Notes: generated by a model from the letters alone, not told the origin. Counted from the stretch's first letter, positions 49,053 through 62,410 are shown. The stretch is 64,000 nucleotides of DNA from Cunninghamia lanceolata (GCA_027924645.1 BSBN01001363.1:248001-312000); one strand, 5' to 3'. Numbers and translations: made by a program.

Positions 49053-52000
49053 TGTAATGCCCCGCCATGCAACCCTAGAGATAAGTCAGCTAAAGCAATA
49101 GAAAGGTGAAATATTTTTTTTTTTGTAATAGAATTAACAAATTTTAACATAGGCTGATACAACAAGTTAACTACATCTCTAGGGATAACATGACTGCATT
49201 ACTAAAATCGAGCAATAACATACATAACTCATTCGAAACATGACTACATTACATGATCTAACTAATAGCCGTTGTTTGTTCTAAATCAGAATGCACAAGA
49301 TGGATAAATTCACGCACAAGATCGGAATATCTACCCCTGAAAATCTTAGTGATTAACAAGAGTGAAAACAATGAAATAATAGAAACAATTTACAAGATTA
49401 CTTAGTAAATTTAGATTACATATCAGAGTGTATCAAGATTGTACGATGCAATCATCAGTTTAATTTATACACATGTATGCACATTTACCATAGTGTAGAT
49501 AATCATCTATACACCAAATGGAAAGGTGCCTCCTTAGCTCTAGAGTCCTGCAAAGTGATAGATCCTAACTGCACATCAAATGAAATATTAGTCCTGTATA
49601 ATATAGATTACATAATACAGACACCAATCGTACGAAATGTCAAGCCTAAGGCCCTAAGGGGCCGACCTAATGTCTCGGGGGCTCATGATGGCCTTGCCTA
49701 TGTACGCGTAGCGTAGAGACATCGTAGTTCAAGACTTGATTGAAAACACAAGATGGCATCCAAACTCATATGCATTTACAATCCCATAATGTCCAACAAT
49801 ACATTTCTCATAACCAAGGCATGCAGTTACAAGAAATTTTGCCTTACATCATAATCACAGACCATTACATCATTTTGAATTATAAAGTTTTAAAGAACAA
49901 TAAGTAATTAGATCACCCTAATACATCCTTATTAATCTTCGATTAATTCTAGCCTATCACATTTTCCCTTATACAACATACACATAAGGGAAGAACTAAG
50001 CTTAAGAAGGTTGTAAATCATTATTATAACATGTTAACCAATAAGTACCTTAAATTCCCAAAATCAGAGAACCTATAAAAAACACCTTTCTATTCCAAGA
50101 ATTATTATTCAACAAAGATCCACAGAAATCCAAAACTATCCATACTTCTATTTAAGTCATTAGTCAAAAGATTCTAATCTAACTCCAAACCATATAGGTT
50201 AAGATAATCTACTCTCTATTGAGATCAAGGCTAACTTATAGAATCATTACTTTCTAGATTATCCCCAAAAGAATATGGTTTTTGAAAGAGTATGAATTCT
50301 AATTTTTTTCCATGGTCTAATCTAATAGTCTAATATAATCTAATGTTTCAAATTCACATTACTTGCCTCATAATAGAAGGTGATAGAAAACTTATGTCTT
50401 ATAGATTATAATCAAGAGAAAGTCTAATTCATGTAAACATAACTAACTTGCTACTATAGATGCATCATAATATTGACTTACTGGAATGAACATAATCTTT
50501 AATCTAAGATTGATGTAAACATTGTCAAATCTCATCTTTTCATAAGCACGAACTACTTACAAAATTGTCACAATATAGATTATAGCTTAAGAGAAAAGAA
50601 GAAAAAAGGTAACATCATCCAAGAATGCGAAATAATGTAAAATTTCATTCTAACATGGTCTATTACCAAAATGAAGCAGATTATAAGCTTCTAATGAAAG
50701 CCGATGCCATCAAAGGCAAGTTCTAAGTTAAGGAACTTCTAATTATACACCGCCTTCTATGTATTTATCTATATGAATTTCTAAATGTAATCAGCATTAC
50801 TAAAATGTAGAGGAACTATCTTTTCTCACTTAAGTAAACTAAAACACCACTAGAAATTAGCTATGGTGAGGCACACCATATTCCTAGAAAAAGATTAGGT
50901 TCCTAATTTAGAAGATTATATTACAGATTATTGTTACCAACATTGTAGAAGAGTTTGTTCAAAGAATCATGGGAACTAACCTCTTTCTCAGGCCCATATT
51001 CATAACTTGGGGGTCTTAGAAGGCTCCATTTACCACATTGTGTGCACTTTGGTATGTTGCCTACTAGACATTTTAATAGAGGAACAAATTGCATAAATGA
51101 TTTAAGCTTATGTTGCTTCAAAAGATAGGTTTAAAAGTAATTGAAAGTAGCACATACTTCAGTCACATTTGTAACCCTTATTGCCTTACACCCAAAGCTG
51201 ATCATTGAATGTGTATGGTTGACCTCCATACCCATGTTGACTATCTTGAAGACACCCTAAACTATATCATTGAGGTACCTATTAAATCTATGCGGTTGTT
51301 CCTGTAGATCATATATGATTACTAGCTAAGGAATATTTACAACACTACTTTTTGATAGCACAGATTATGTTCTTTTCTTCAAACATCTATGCAAAAGTGG
51401 GCAGGTGTGCTAGTGTTAAAACGATTGAGAACATTGGATTCACAGCCATGAAAAGGCACATGCTTCTTGTGTTGGGGAGGGTTCACATCCATTGACAGAG
51501 GAGATTTCTACCCAGTCAAAGAATTCGACTCAAAAGATGAAGGCAACAGAAAACTTTCTTAGAATGGCGCTTATCAATAAGCGTTTGTCCAAATTCTTGT
51601 ATTCAACCTCAAATTCTATGAGGTACTTACAGGTTATAACCAACATAGAATCGTTGACTTGAGTATGCACAGCTGATCAATGAGGGTGTATTTTCTGAAT
51701 GTATTTACAAAAATAAAGAAAAATGTAATTCTTCAATACATATAAATGGGGTAACAAAATGAGATGAAATTGAAATAAGAAAAGCCCTTATTCCTTCATA
51801 GACTTTCCATGGGCAACTTGACATTACAAACTCAGCAACCATCAATGCAACGCATACTTCCTAATGCTTACACCAGTTAGATAGAGTGCATTCACCAATA
51901 ACAAACAAAAGTTCAATCCTTACCCACTATTAAAATGAAATCAATTCAATTTCAACATCCATTTACACAAGCAACATAAACCCTGACCCAAAACGCGTCA

Positions 52001-53830
52001 CATGCCATTTCGTTGCCGCCATAAGTTCAAACTCTAAACACCCAATCATTAAAGCTTACTTCATTCTACCTGTACAATCAACAAAACCTAAAACCATAGA
52101 TACACCACTGTAAACTTAGAAGCTGCTATGCTCAAAATAAATTCATGCCCTAAGATCATCTTGCATTACATTTTTAGACAACCATATTGATTTGGGTAGT
52201 TCCAACTTGGTGAAAGTTCAATCTCATTGCATAAACAAGGACACAGACTGCATCATTATACTAACAATACCTACATTTTAATCCACTTCTATTTGCTTGC
52301 ATGCAACCGCATTGGAGCCACAAACCAAAAGCATGAACACGGACATTGCATCATTTTCTGTAGCAACCTACATTTACTCCATTCATTATATATCTACCTA
52401 CATTTCAATGCAATCCCATTTGGGTCACAAAACCAAAATATAGTGTAGCAGACAATTTGAGAATGCATGCATCTATATATTGAGAATTACCTCTTTTGTT
52501 AATTTTATCACCTCAATGCCCTCTTTTTGACCAGAACTTTGCCTTTGTGCTTCTTCCCCAAAATGGATTCCTTGACAAGCTTGTGTGCTATCCATACATG
52601 GGCGTGATGTATGGGTATGAATGATAGCTAATTTTTTTTTTTAAGGCTGTATGCCCATATCTCCTCCCATCTCCAAATGTATTGCCTGGCCCTTGTTTCC
52701 CATTTCTAATCACCAGTGTAATGGGAGATTGACACACCCTGTTCCATGGCACTGATGTGCTTATTTTTGAGATCCGTTGGCCCCCGTCCAAAAGACAATG
52801 TGCAGGGCAAAATAGCAAGTGCCACTAAAAACATAACTGCTCACAGCCAGGCAAAAGATGCAACATCCTGTCCAGGGAAATCTGTCCTCTTTCCATTGGC
52901 CACCCTCCCTGAATCCCCTTGAAATAAAATTGAAGCGTTATATGGAAAACATTGTGGGTGACGCCTAGGAAAAGGGATGGCTACCAATGCCCTCAATCCC
53001 AACACTACACATCTGTCTTTGTCTTAAGAAGGTAAGAATCTGATGGAGTGTGAAAATGGAGGAATGGAACCTTGCAATTTTAGAAACCAAGCCATTACAA
53101 TCGGTACCCCCTTGCCCCGCAAAGAAAGATCAATTTCTCAATTTATAATTGGAAATGGAGTTGTCCCAACCAAAAGGAATTAGTTAGATGCCCGTCTTGA
53201 AACATAACGGCCCTACAGCTCACCTCCAATCTTCCTAATTAGGCCAAGCTAGAGATTTTGTAATGACACCAAGAATCGGTTATCTCATGCACAAATTTAG
53301 GTGGTTTTGGAATAACAATAATCGTAGAAGGATCCACTATAACACATTATCAAGAGCTTTCATAATGCCTTAGGAGTTTTGCAAATGTATCTTGAAAGTT
53401 TGATATAAATGGCATGGTACCCATGGCACACTGAATGCTATTCATTATTAATGTATGAGGAGGTTTCAATTATGTAATTCTGACAATTAAAAAAAATACA
53501 AACCTATCTAAATAACATTAGAGCAATGAAGAATACAAGGGTTCTGGTCTAAGAGAACAATTACCAAAATAATATACAAAGTCAAGATTTCATTTTGATC
53601 ACAAGTTGAAAACATATACCAAATTCTGAGGCTTCCATAACAAAAGAATCAGCGTAGATCTGAAAACACAATTATGATCTATATTCCCTTCAAAATTTAT
53701 TAAATCTTAATGACATTCAATAATTCAACAAATTGCATACCTCAATCAGAAACTTCTTTAAGCCTCCCCACTCAAGCAATTATAATTAGGTATCCTGACA
53801 CAACCAAAGTGAAAATGGAGGGGCACTACA
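49053..53830 (-). mobile_element. Family E element E5 (inside F)
   Basis: On the minus strand it starts TGTAGTGCCCCTCC and ends CATGGCGGGGCATTACA. Perfect GACAC duplications (49048-49052 and 53831-53835). Length is 4,778 bp. The ends and a middle block near 51140-51290 (GGGTGTCTTCAAGATAG, GGAGGTCAACCAT, AAGGGTTACAAATGTGAC on the minus strand) match E4. The 5' box and the hairpin found in E1-E4 are not evident, so this is a diverged subfamily. No gene, LTR pair or primer site is seen. Confidence 0.84.
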
Positions 53831-55979
53831 GACACAGAGCAGACACAGAGAACAGTGCTTACAGTCAAAGTCATAACATAGGTGTACTCATCTAAGTCAT
53901 AAGTCGGGTACTACTCATGACCGCTAAGGTGCTAGATACTAGAGTGTAATCATATGAAGTGTCATCATATGTGCTCAAAGGGATGGCACACACGGGACCA
54001 AGTACCTCTCATACAGACGAGGAGACTCAATCGTACCCGAATCCATGTCCCGCAGACAGATAGGCCTTCTTGTTGCATCCTTAGCCATTACAAGTGCTCA
54101 AGGCCATGCATGAGGTTTAATTATCTTATTAGTGTTTTTACCCCAATGTTTTAGTTTTAGTTATCACTTATTAATGTAACTCTGCTACTAGTTCCCCTGG
54201 CAGCCACTTGCAGGCCCTGGGCTCGTAGAGAGCCACTCCAGACAACCACTCTAATGCCTAGACCTTGTTCATCTCGTTTGACTAAACGAGGCATTCAAAA
54301 GACTAAAAACATTGAGTTATAAATTTAAAATAGTAAAGATTAAAAATATGATCTATAATACAAAAGCTTACGGTAACAGTGTAGTTTGTTGAAAACAACC
54401 CTTTGGCACTAAGATAGTTTGGTAAAAATTCCAGTGACCCCAATTTGGTCACAAATCACAAAGGAAAGCAAAGATAAAAATAAAATAAAAATACGACAAA
54501 TGGCATTGCAAGCCTTCTCACAGCCTAATTTTTAAATATTGACTGCCATAATTAATATAACAAAATAAATTGTTAAAAGACTTACAAATGGAAATCGTAA
54601 CTTTCCCTCCTACAATAGTTCCTTTAAATCCTTGGGTTGCAGATTATCCCAATTAGAGTTTATGTGACCATTATTAATGCACAAGCACAAGTAGATGAAT
54701 CTAGGGTATTTTATTGCCATAACATTCTTAGACTCAAAGGTGATGGTTTCCACAAGTCTAGTTTTAATATATATGCAACTATATATGATGGTTGTATACA
54801 GACTAAAAACATTGAATATCTAACCGTGTGTGCTGAGCTAGTACAAAGAGCTTGAAAACTTCTAACATTTATCAATAAAATCTACTATAAGCTGCTGCAA
54901 TAGACCCAAAATAAACTATTCAACTCAGAAATTATATATTCCGTAGTACATAGGAGGTGGTTAAGCTTGAAACACCATTCTAATCTCAGACCTGAAGATA
55001 TAAAATTTATTAAGTCTGATTTAAGGGTTCAAAACCGCTTACAGAAAGCAATGACTACTTCCAAAACCCTCTAAGCAACCTCACGTCCCTCCTCCCCACC
55101 ATATTCAATATCTATAAAGGGTAGCAGCTAGTAATATAGTCTCCAATGACTATTATATGGGAAATTGATTCCTCTTATTTCTCCCACAGTTCCTTCCAAA
55201 GCCATACACCTTGACTAACCAAAATTAATATAACAAAAGCCACTCAATAACTTAAGAAGAGTTATAATGGAAATCTCTTTTAGAGAAGCCATCGAATAGG
55301 AAGAAAATGTTTCCTGGGAGTTAGATCTCTTCACCCTATCATTACATCCCAATTTTTTTGTTGTATGGTTGCCCTCAATATAATCTCAGTAAAATTGAAC
55401 CCTTTTTGTTTTCACTACAATTTATAAATCAGAAACCACGTGATCTTGTTTTTCTTTCTAAAAATTATCATCAGAATACACGTGATTCTTCATTGAAACC
55501 CATTAATCTAAATACTAAGGGAATAGATCTGCACAAAGAAAATAAATTCATGGACGGAGGAAATGTAAATATCTTGCAATGAAATAAATATTCCTAGTAT
55601 AAATTTTCCTAAGGTAGTAATGGGGTTTCAGTTTTATTTGTGCTAAACGAAGAAGTGCAGCAAAGGTATTTTAGTTTTTGTGCTTAGGAAACAATGAACT
55701 AAGGAAAATACCTCTATCCTAGCTGCGCTCACCTTCAGCGCACCTCTAACTACAATTTGGTATGCTTCGAGTGATTTCCTCTTCCCTTCCGCTATTTTTT
55801 TTCCTCCTCTCTACCATTCTCCCCCCATTCTTTTTTTACCTCCGTCCTCTCTTATCCTCCCAAAAAAATGCGTTGACTAACTTTACAAGAGATAATTTCT
55901 TGAATCTCTATCCTCCTTCCATCGGTCACCCACTCAGCAGATATTTCTCCTTAATAAATACACTCTGACACCTGCACTT
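53831..55979. other. F interior between E5 and pol fragment, non-coding
   Basis: Begins with GACAC. Near 54180-54300 the minus strand resembles the family E 3' module (GGAGTGGCTCTC, GGCTGCCAGG). A perfect inverted repeat CTCGTTT-GACT-AAACGAG lies at 54273-54290. The rest is AT-rich and unrecognised up to the pol junction near 55980. Confidence 0.6.
54273..54290. promoter_or_regulatory. Palindrome in F
   Basis: CTCGTTT-GACT-AAACGAG, perfect 7-bp arms, inside the stretch related to the family E 3' module. Function unknown. Confidence 0.4.
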
Positions 55980-56725
55980 GAGAATTTTGTTGCGGATGCC
56001 TTGAGCAGGAGGAGACATGATATTTTAGTTTTGTCTCTTGGAGTGGATTTGTGAAGCCGTATTTTGGAGTCACTTCCTAGTGATACTTGGTATCAGGAGG
56101 TGAGAGCAGAGATTGAGTCTGGGAGAGTCCTTGAGGGAAGGTTTGTAGGGTTCTCTCTTGAGCCTGATGGACTTTTGCGACATCTGGGTTGTATTTATGT
56201 TCCAAATTTTGGTGATCTTCATTCCTTGGTTTTATCAGAAGCCCATCGTGCACCCTATTCAGCTCATCTAGGTGTCATGAATATGCATGGCGATCTTCGA
56301 CAGTTATATCATTGGGCAAGTTTGCGACAAGATATTGCCGACTTTGTGGCTCGATGTCTTGAGTGTCAGTGGGTGAAGGCAGAGCATCAGCACCCAGCAG
56401 GATTGTTGTAGCCTCATTCCATCCTTGGATGGAAGTGGGATACGATATCTCTAGATTTTATAGTGGGTCTACCTATGTCTTCGCGTCATCATGATGCTAT
56501 TATGGTCACAGTGGACAAGTTGTCCAAGGTGGCACACTTCTCACCCATGAGATCTTCCTACACTACCGCGTCTGTAGCTCGAGTGTTTATGGAGGATATT
56601 GTGCCCCTACATGGTATTCCTCGTAGGCTCATTTCTGATTGTGATCTAGTGTTCTTCAATTTTGTGGACTTCTTTTCAGCATGCTTTGGGAGCTCAGCTT
56701 AATTTTAGCTCTGATACCTACCAGT
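55980..56725 (+). pseudogene. Chromovirus-type pol fragment (RNase H end and integrase, truncated)
   Basis: Frame begins ENFVADALSRRR, the RNase H-integrase junction typical of Ty3/gypsy. A TGA follows at 56052-56054. The HHCC zinc domain is next (EAHRAPYSAHLG, then CLEC) with TAG at 56409-56411. The core keeps the first Asp (ISLDFIVGLP) and second Asp (LISDCD). A frameshift lies near 56670-56680, after which FQHALGAQLNFSS reads in another frame. The fragment stops at the junction with the right inverted repeat, before the third catalytic residue. Without RT, gag or the end of the core it cannot be active. The zinc-domain wording resembles Tekay/Del chromoviruses, from memory of the family. 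Confidence 0.85.
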
Positions 56726-57139
56726 TTGAGATGATCTCTCTCTCCATCACTTCATTCAGTCTTTGTGTCATACTCAGGACTTTGCTATGAACTTGTATCA
56801 TATTTTGGAATATATCATTGTAATTGTATATGCAGTTATGTAATTGAACTCTCTTAGAAGAGAAGTTGTAATCATTGTATTTAATGAGAAGAAATATGAT
56901 GTTCCTTTATTGCTTTATGGATTCTAGTGTGGGTATCAGATCCACCTATATTTTATGCTTATGGATTCATGTTTTTATCATATGAGATTTAGAACATTTG
57001 TTTTGGTGTTTAAAATGAATGGTATCAATCTATCGAATTGACAGCTAAATCTGTGTATGTTGTTTACTTATGTCAAAAAAAAAAATTATCTTGCTCTTTT
57101 TGGCTCTTACCCTTCGGGGTTACGTAGCGGGATGTTACA
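56720..57139 (+). repeat. Right terminal inverted repeat of F (LTR 3' end)
   Basis: 420 bp, reverse complement of the left end. Reads ACCAGTTTGAGATG at its inner edge, overlapping the pol fragment by a few bases, and ends GGGATGTTACA. An A-run lies near 57076, as in family E. Confidence 0.9.
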
Positions 57140-60100
57140 GGATGATAGAATGAAAGAATGGTAGAATACTAGAATTGCAGAATAATAGAATTATAAAAAG
57201 AAAGAATGATAGAATAATAGATTCATAGAATAATAGAATAACAGTTATAGATTAATAGAATGAAATACTGATAGAATAATAGAATTGTAAAATGATAGAA
57301 TGAAACATTAATAGAACAATAGCCTTATAGTATAATAGAATGGTAGAATTATATAATGATAGAATGAAACAATTATAGAATAATAGAATGAAAGAATAAT
57401 ACGATAATAGAATTATAGAATAATACAATAATAAAATTACAGAACGAAAGAACGATAGAATAATAGAATGATAGAATATAAGAATGATAGAATAATTTAG
57501 ATTTATAGAATGATAGAACAATAGATTTATAGAATAATAGAATGATAGAATTATAGAATGGCAGAATAATAGGTTTATAGAATATTAGAATGATATAATT
57601 GTAGAATCATAGAATGAAAGAATGAAAGAATAGCAGATTTATAGAATTATAAAATGTAAGAATGATAGAATGAAAGAGTGATAGGATGAAAAAATGATAG
57701 AAAATTAGATTTAACGAATAATAGAATTTTATAATTGGAAAATGTTAGAATGAAAGAATTGTAGAGTAATAGAACTATAGATTAATTGAAGAATAGAATT
57801 ATACAATGATAGAATGAAAGAATAATATAGTAATAGATAAATATAAAATAATAGAGTGATAGAATTGTATAAGGATAGAATAAAAGAATGATGAAATAAT
57901 AGATTAATAGATCTATACAACATGATAGAGTGAAACAAAATTATAGAATAATTTAATATTTATAGGATAATAGAATGTGATAGAATAATGGACTTATATA
58001 ATAATAGAATGATAGAATTATAAATGAAAAAATGAAAGAATGATAGACTAATATAATTATAGAATAATATAATGAAAAAATGATAGAATAATAGATTTAT
58101 ACAATAATAGAATGTTAGAATTATAAAATTATAGAATGAAAGAATGATAGAGTAATAAAACTTTAGATTAATAGAATAATATAATTATACAATGATCAAA
58201 TAAAGGAATGATAGAATACTAGATATATAGAATAATATAATGGTAGAATAAAGTATGATAGAAGGAAACAATGATAGAATAATAGAATTGTAGAATACTA
58301 GTATAACAAAATAATAAAATGATAGAATGAAAGAATGGTAGAACAATAGATTTCTAGAATAATAGAATGATAGAATTATATAATGATAGAATGAAGGAAC
58401 AATAGAGTAATGAAATTCTAGAATAATAGTATGATATAATGATAAAAATGAAAGAATGATAGAATAGTAGATTAATAGAATTGTAGAGTAATAGAATTGT
58501 AGAATGATAGAATGGTAGAATACTAGAATTGTAGAATAATAGAATTATAGAAAGAAAGAATGATAGAATAATAGATTCATAGAATAATAGAATGAGAGTT
58601 ATAGATTAATAGAATGAAATAATGATAGAATAATAGAATTGTAAAATGATAGAATGAAGCATTAATAGAACAATAGCCTTATAGTATAATAGAATGATAG
58701 AATTATATAATGATAGAATGCAAAAATTATAGAATAATATAATTGTTGAATAATACGATAATAGAATTATAGAATAATACAATAATAGAATTACAGAACG
58801 AAAGAATGATAGAATAATAGAATAATAGAATAATAGAATATAAGAATGATAGAATAATAGATTTATATAATGATGGAACAATAGATTTATAGAATGATAG
58901 AATGATACAATTATAGAATGGTAGAATAATAGGTTTATAGAATAATAGAATTATATAATTGTAGAATCATTAAATGAAAGAATGATAGAATAGTAGATTT
59001 ATAGAATGATAAAATGTAAAAATGATAGAATGAAAGAGTGACAGGATGAAAGAATGATAGAAAATTAGATTTAAGGAATAACAGAATTTTAGAATTGCAA
59101 AATGATAAAATGAAAGAATCATAGAGTAATAGAACTATAGATTAATTGAATAATAGAATTATACAATGATAGAATGAAAGAATAATAAAGTAATAGATAA
59201 ATATAGAATAATAGAGTGATAGAATTGTTTAAGGATAGAATAAAAGAATGATGGAATAATAGATTCAAAGATCTATACAACATGATAGGATGAAACAAAA
59301 TTATAGAATAATTTAATATTTATAGAATAATAGAATGATAGAATAATAGATTTATATAATAATAGAATGGTAGAATTATAAATGACAAAATGAAAGAATG
59401 ATAGACTAATATAATTATAGAATAATATAATGAAAAAATGATAGAATAATAGATTTATACAATAATTGAATGTTAGAATTATAAAATTGTAGAATGAAAG
59501 AATGATAGAGTAATAAAACTTTAGATTAATAGAATAATATAATTATACAATGATAAAATAAAGGACTAATAGAATACTAGATTTATAGAATAATATAATG
59601 GTAGAAATAAAGTATGATAGAATGAAACAATGATAGAATAATAGAATTGTAGAATACTAGTATAACAAAATAATAAAATGATAGAATGAAAGAATGGTAG
59701 AATAATAGATTTCTAGAATAATAGAATGATAGAATTATATAATGATGGAACGAAGGAACAATAGAGTAATGAAATTCTAGAATAATAGTATGATATAATG
59801 ATAAAAATGAAAGAATGATAGAATAGTAGAATAATAGAATTGTAAAGTAATAGAATTGTAGAATGATAGAATGAAAGAATGGTAGAATACTAGAATTGTA
59901 GAATAATGTAATTATAGAAAGAAATAATGATAGAATAATATAATGAGAGTTATAGATTAATAGAAAGAAATAATGATAGAATAATAGAATTGTAAAATGA
60001 TAGAATGAACCATTAATAGAACAATAGCCTTATAGTATAATAGAATGATAGAATTATATAATGATAGAATGAAAAAATTATAGAATAATAGAATTGTTGG

Positions 60101-61084
60101 ATAATACGATAATAGAATTATAGAATAATACAATAATAGAATTATAGAATGAAAGACTGATAGAATAATAGAATGATAGAATATAAGAATGATAGAATAA
60201 TAGATTTATAGAATGATAGAACAATAGATTTATAGAATAATATAATGAAAGAATTATAGAATGGTAGAATAATAGGTTTATTGAATAATAGAATGATATA
60301 ATTGTAGAATCATAGAATGAAAGAATGATAGAATAGCAGATTTATAGAATGATAAAATGTAAGAATGATAGAATGAAAGAGTGATAGGATGAAAAAATGA
60401 TAGAAAATTAGATTTAAGGAATAATAGAATTTTAGAATTGCAAAATGATAGAATGAAAGAATCGTAGAGTAATACAACTACAGATTAATTGAATAATAGA
60501 ATTAGACAATGATAGAATGAAAGAATAATAAAGTAATAGATAAATATAGAATAATAGAGTGATAGAATTGTATAAGGATAGAATAAAAGAATGATGGAAT
60601 AATAGAATTATAGATTAATAGATCTATACAACATGATAGAATGAAACAATTATAGCATAATTTAATATTTATAGCATTCTAGAATGATAGAATAATAGAT
60701 TCATTTAATATAATAATAGAGTGATAAAATAATAGATTTATACAATAATAGAATGTTAGAATTATAAAATGGTAGAATGAAAGAATGATAGAGTAATAAG
60801 ACTTTAGAATAATATACAATGATAGAATAAAGGAATAACAGAATAATATATTTATAGAATAATATAATGGTAGAAATATAGAATGATAGAAAGAAATAAA
60901 GATATTATAATAGAATTGTAGAATAGTATAACAGAATAATAGAATGAGAGAAACGTAGAATAATAGAATGATGGAATTATAGAATGATAGAATGAAGGAA
61001 CAATAGAGTAATGGAATTGTAGAATAATAGTATGATATAATGATAAAAATGAAAGAATGATAGGATAATATGATTGCATAATAA
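57140..61084 (+). repeat. 8-bp satellite with 1.36-kb higher-order repeats
   Basis: Marker GATCTATACAACATG at 57910, 59270 and 60621: steps of 1,360 and 1,351 bp, about 170 monomers. Nearly three full units are visible. Minus-strand frames are repeat artefacts. TAA at 61082-61084 is the left target duplication of the MITE. Confidence 0.95.
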
Positions 61085-61551
61085 GGGGGAGGGGCCAGTT
61101 GCCGCCCACACCCGAATAACCGCTATATTTTTAATCGCTTGACCCCCCAATAAAATTTTTAAAAAGAATCAATACATGTAAAATACAAACATACTAGATT
61201 AACACAAATGCACCAATACATGTTCACAACATTTGTACATGTTCACAAATGCACCAATACATTTGTAAATTAACCAATTTAATTAAGATAAGTATACAAA
61301 TTTGATGGCGAGCGGTTATTGGCACATTGGTGCAGATGTATGGGGCGACATGTTGAAATGACCATTTTTTGACCCATGTGCACATAACGCGTCCTACAAG
61401 GAAATGTATAAGTGCCCAGAAGCTAAAAGAATAGCTTTAAGCTCTTCAGTCATATACGAAAAACTCAAAAAAAATTGTCAAAATTCAATATGTCTTGCTA
61501 TGTGCTTAACATGCGCGAAGTTAGGGTGGGAGGCTACTGGCGCCTCTCCCT
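61085..61551. mobile_element. Tourist-like (PIF/Harbinger-type) MITE
   Basis: 467 bp, non-coding, not satellite. Flanked by TAA on both sides (61082-61084 and 61552-61554). The uninterrupted satellite near 33700 shows the empty site GCATAATAATATGATAATAG. Terminal inverted repeats are imperfect over about 26 bp: GGGGGAGGGGCCAGTTGCC on the left, and AGGGAGAGGCGCCAGTAGCC read inward from the right. A TAA duplication and G-rich ends fit PIF/Harbinger. AAATGCACCAATACAT is duplicated inside. Confidence 0.75.
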
Positions 61552-62212
61552 TAATATGACAATAGAATAAAAGAATGATAGAATGAAATATTGATAGAAT
61601 AATATATTTATAAAATAATAGAATGATAGAATAGTAGAACAATACAATAAAGGAATGATATAATAAAGGAATGATAGAATAATAGATTTATATAATAATA
61701 GAATGATAGATTTATAGAATTATAAAATTATAGAATTATAGATTGATAGAACAATAGATTTATAGAATAATAGAATGATAGAATTGTAGGGTGAAGAATA
61801 ATAATAAAAAAAAATTGTAGTTCATAATAGAATGATAGAATGAAACAATCATAGAAATAAAGATTTATAAAATAATATAATCTAGTAGAAATATAGAATG
61901 ATAGAAGGAAACAATGATAGAATAATAGAATTGTAGAATACTAGTATAATAGAATGATAGAGTGAAAGAATGGTAGAATAATAGAATGATGGAATTATAG
62001 AATGGTAGAATGAAAGAACAATAGAGTAATGGAATTGTAGAATAATATTAGTATGGTGTTATGATAAAAATGAAAGAATGATCAATAGAATAATAAAATT
62101 TCATAATAATATGATAATAGAAAAAAAGAATGATAGAATGAAATATTGATAGAATAATAGATTTATAAAATAATAGAATGATAGAATATTAGAATAATAG
62201 AATTCTAGAGAA
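61552..62212 (+). repeat. 8-bp satellite block before island copy 3
   Basis: Aligns with about 33710-34350 and 1660-2330. No gene is seen. Confidence 0.93.
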
Positions 62213-62224
62213 ATGAATGAATGA
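62213..62224 (+). repeat. (ATGA)3 microsatellite
   Basis: Three copies at the same junction that has five and seven copies elsewhere. Confidence 0.85.
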
Positions 62225-62410
62225 AGGATTTTAATAATGTCCATGGGGCCGCAGCAGCCTATGGGACCGATCAGTTGCACACATCCCCTTCAAATGGAAC
62301 AGCAGCCACAAAATGTCCTCTAATTTTCCTAAACTTCCTTCTTGAGATCTTCCCTTCTGCTGTGAAGTTTGATCACGAGGTTCACTGTACTACCCAGCCT
62401 TATCATTTCA
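62225..62410 (+). repeat. Macrosatellite island copy 3
   Basis: Third copy of the ~186-bp island, intact. The + frame (from 62221) is open for 66 residues, starting MKDFNNVHGAAAAYG, and aligns with copy 2 without indels. No domain is recognised. Confidence 0.85.

Larger units (their letters stand above)
48458..57139. mobile_element. Element F: gypsy-related remnant with inverted LTR ends
   Basis: Starts TGTAACATCCTGCTACG and ends CGTAGCGGGATGTTACA. Flanks are GAATG (48453-48457) and GGATG (57140-57144), a 5-bp duplication with one mismatch. It is 8,682 bp with E5 inside, about 3.9 kb without it. The terminal ~420 bp at each end are reverse complements of each other. Sequence just inside the left end resembles the 3' module of family E on the minus strand (CATGTGGA...CCACCCC...CAAGACCCAAAC). 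A plus-strand integrase fragment joins the right end. It looks like a chromovirus-type element rearranged so that two LTR 3' ends face outward. Confidence 0.8.

Noticed and set aside
56709..56722. Primer-binding-site-like sequence next to the right inverted repeat of F (minus strand GGTATCAGAGC)
   Set aside because: The same bases read on + as the integrase stretch LNFSSDTYQ in the alternate frame, so the match is best explained as coding remnant.
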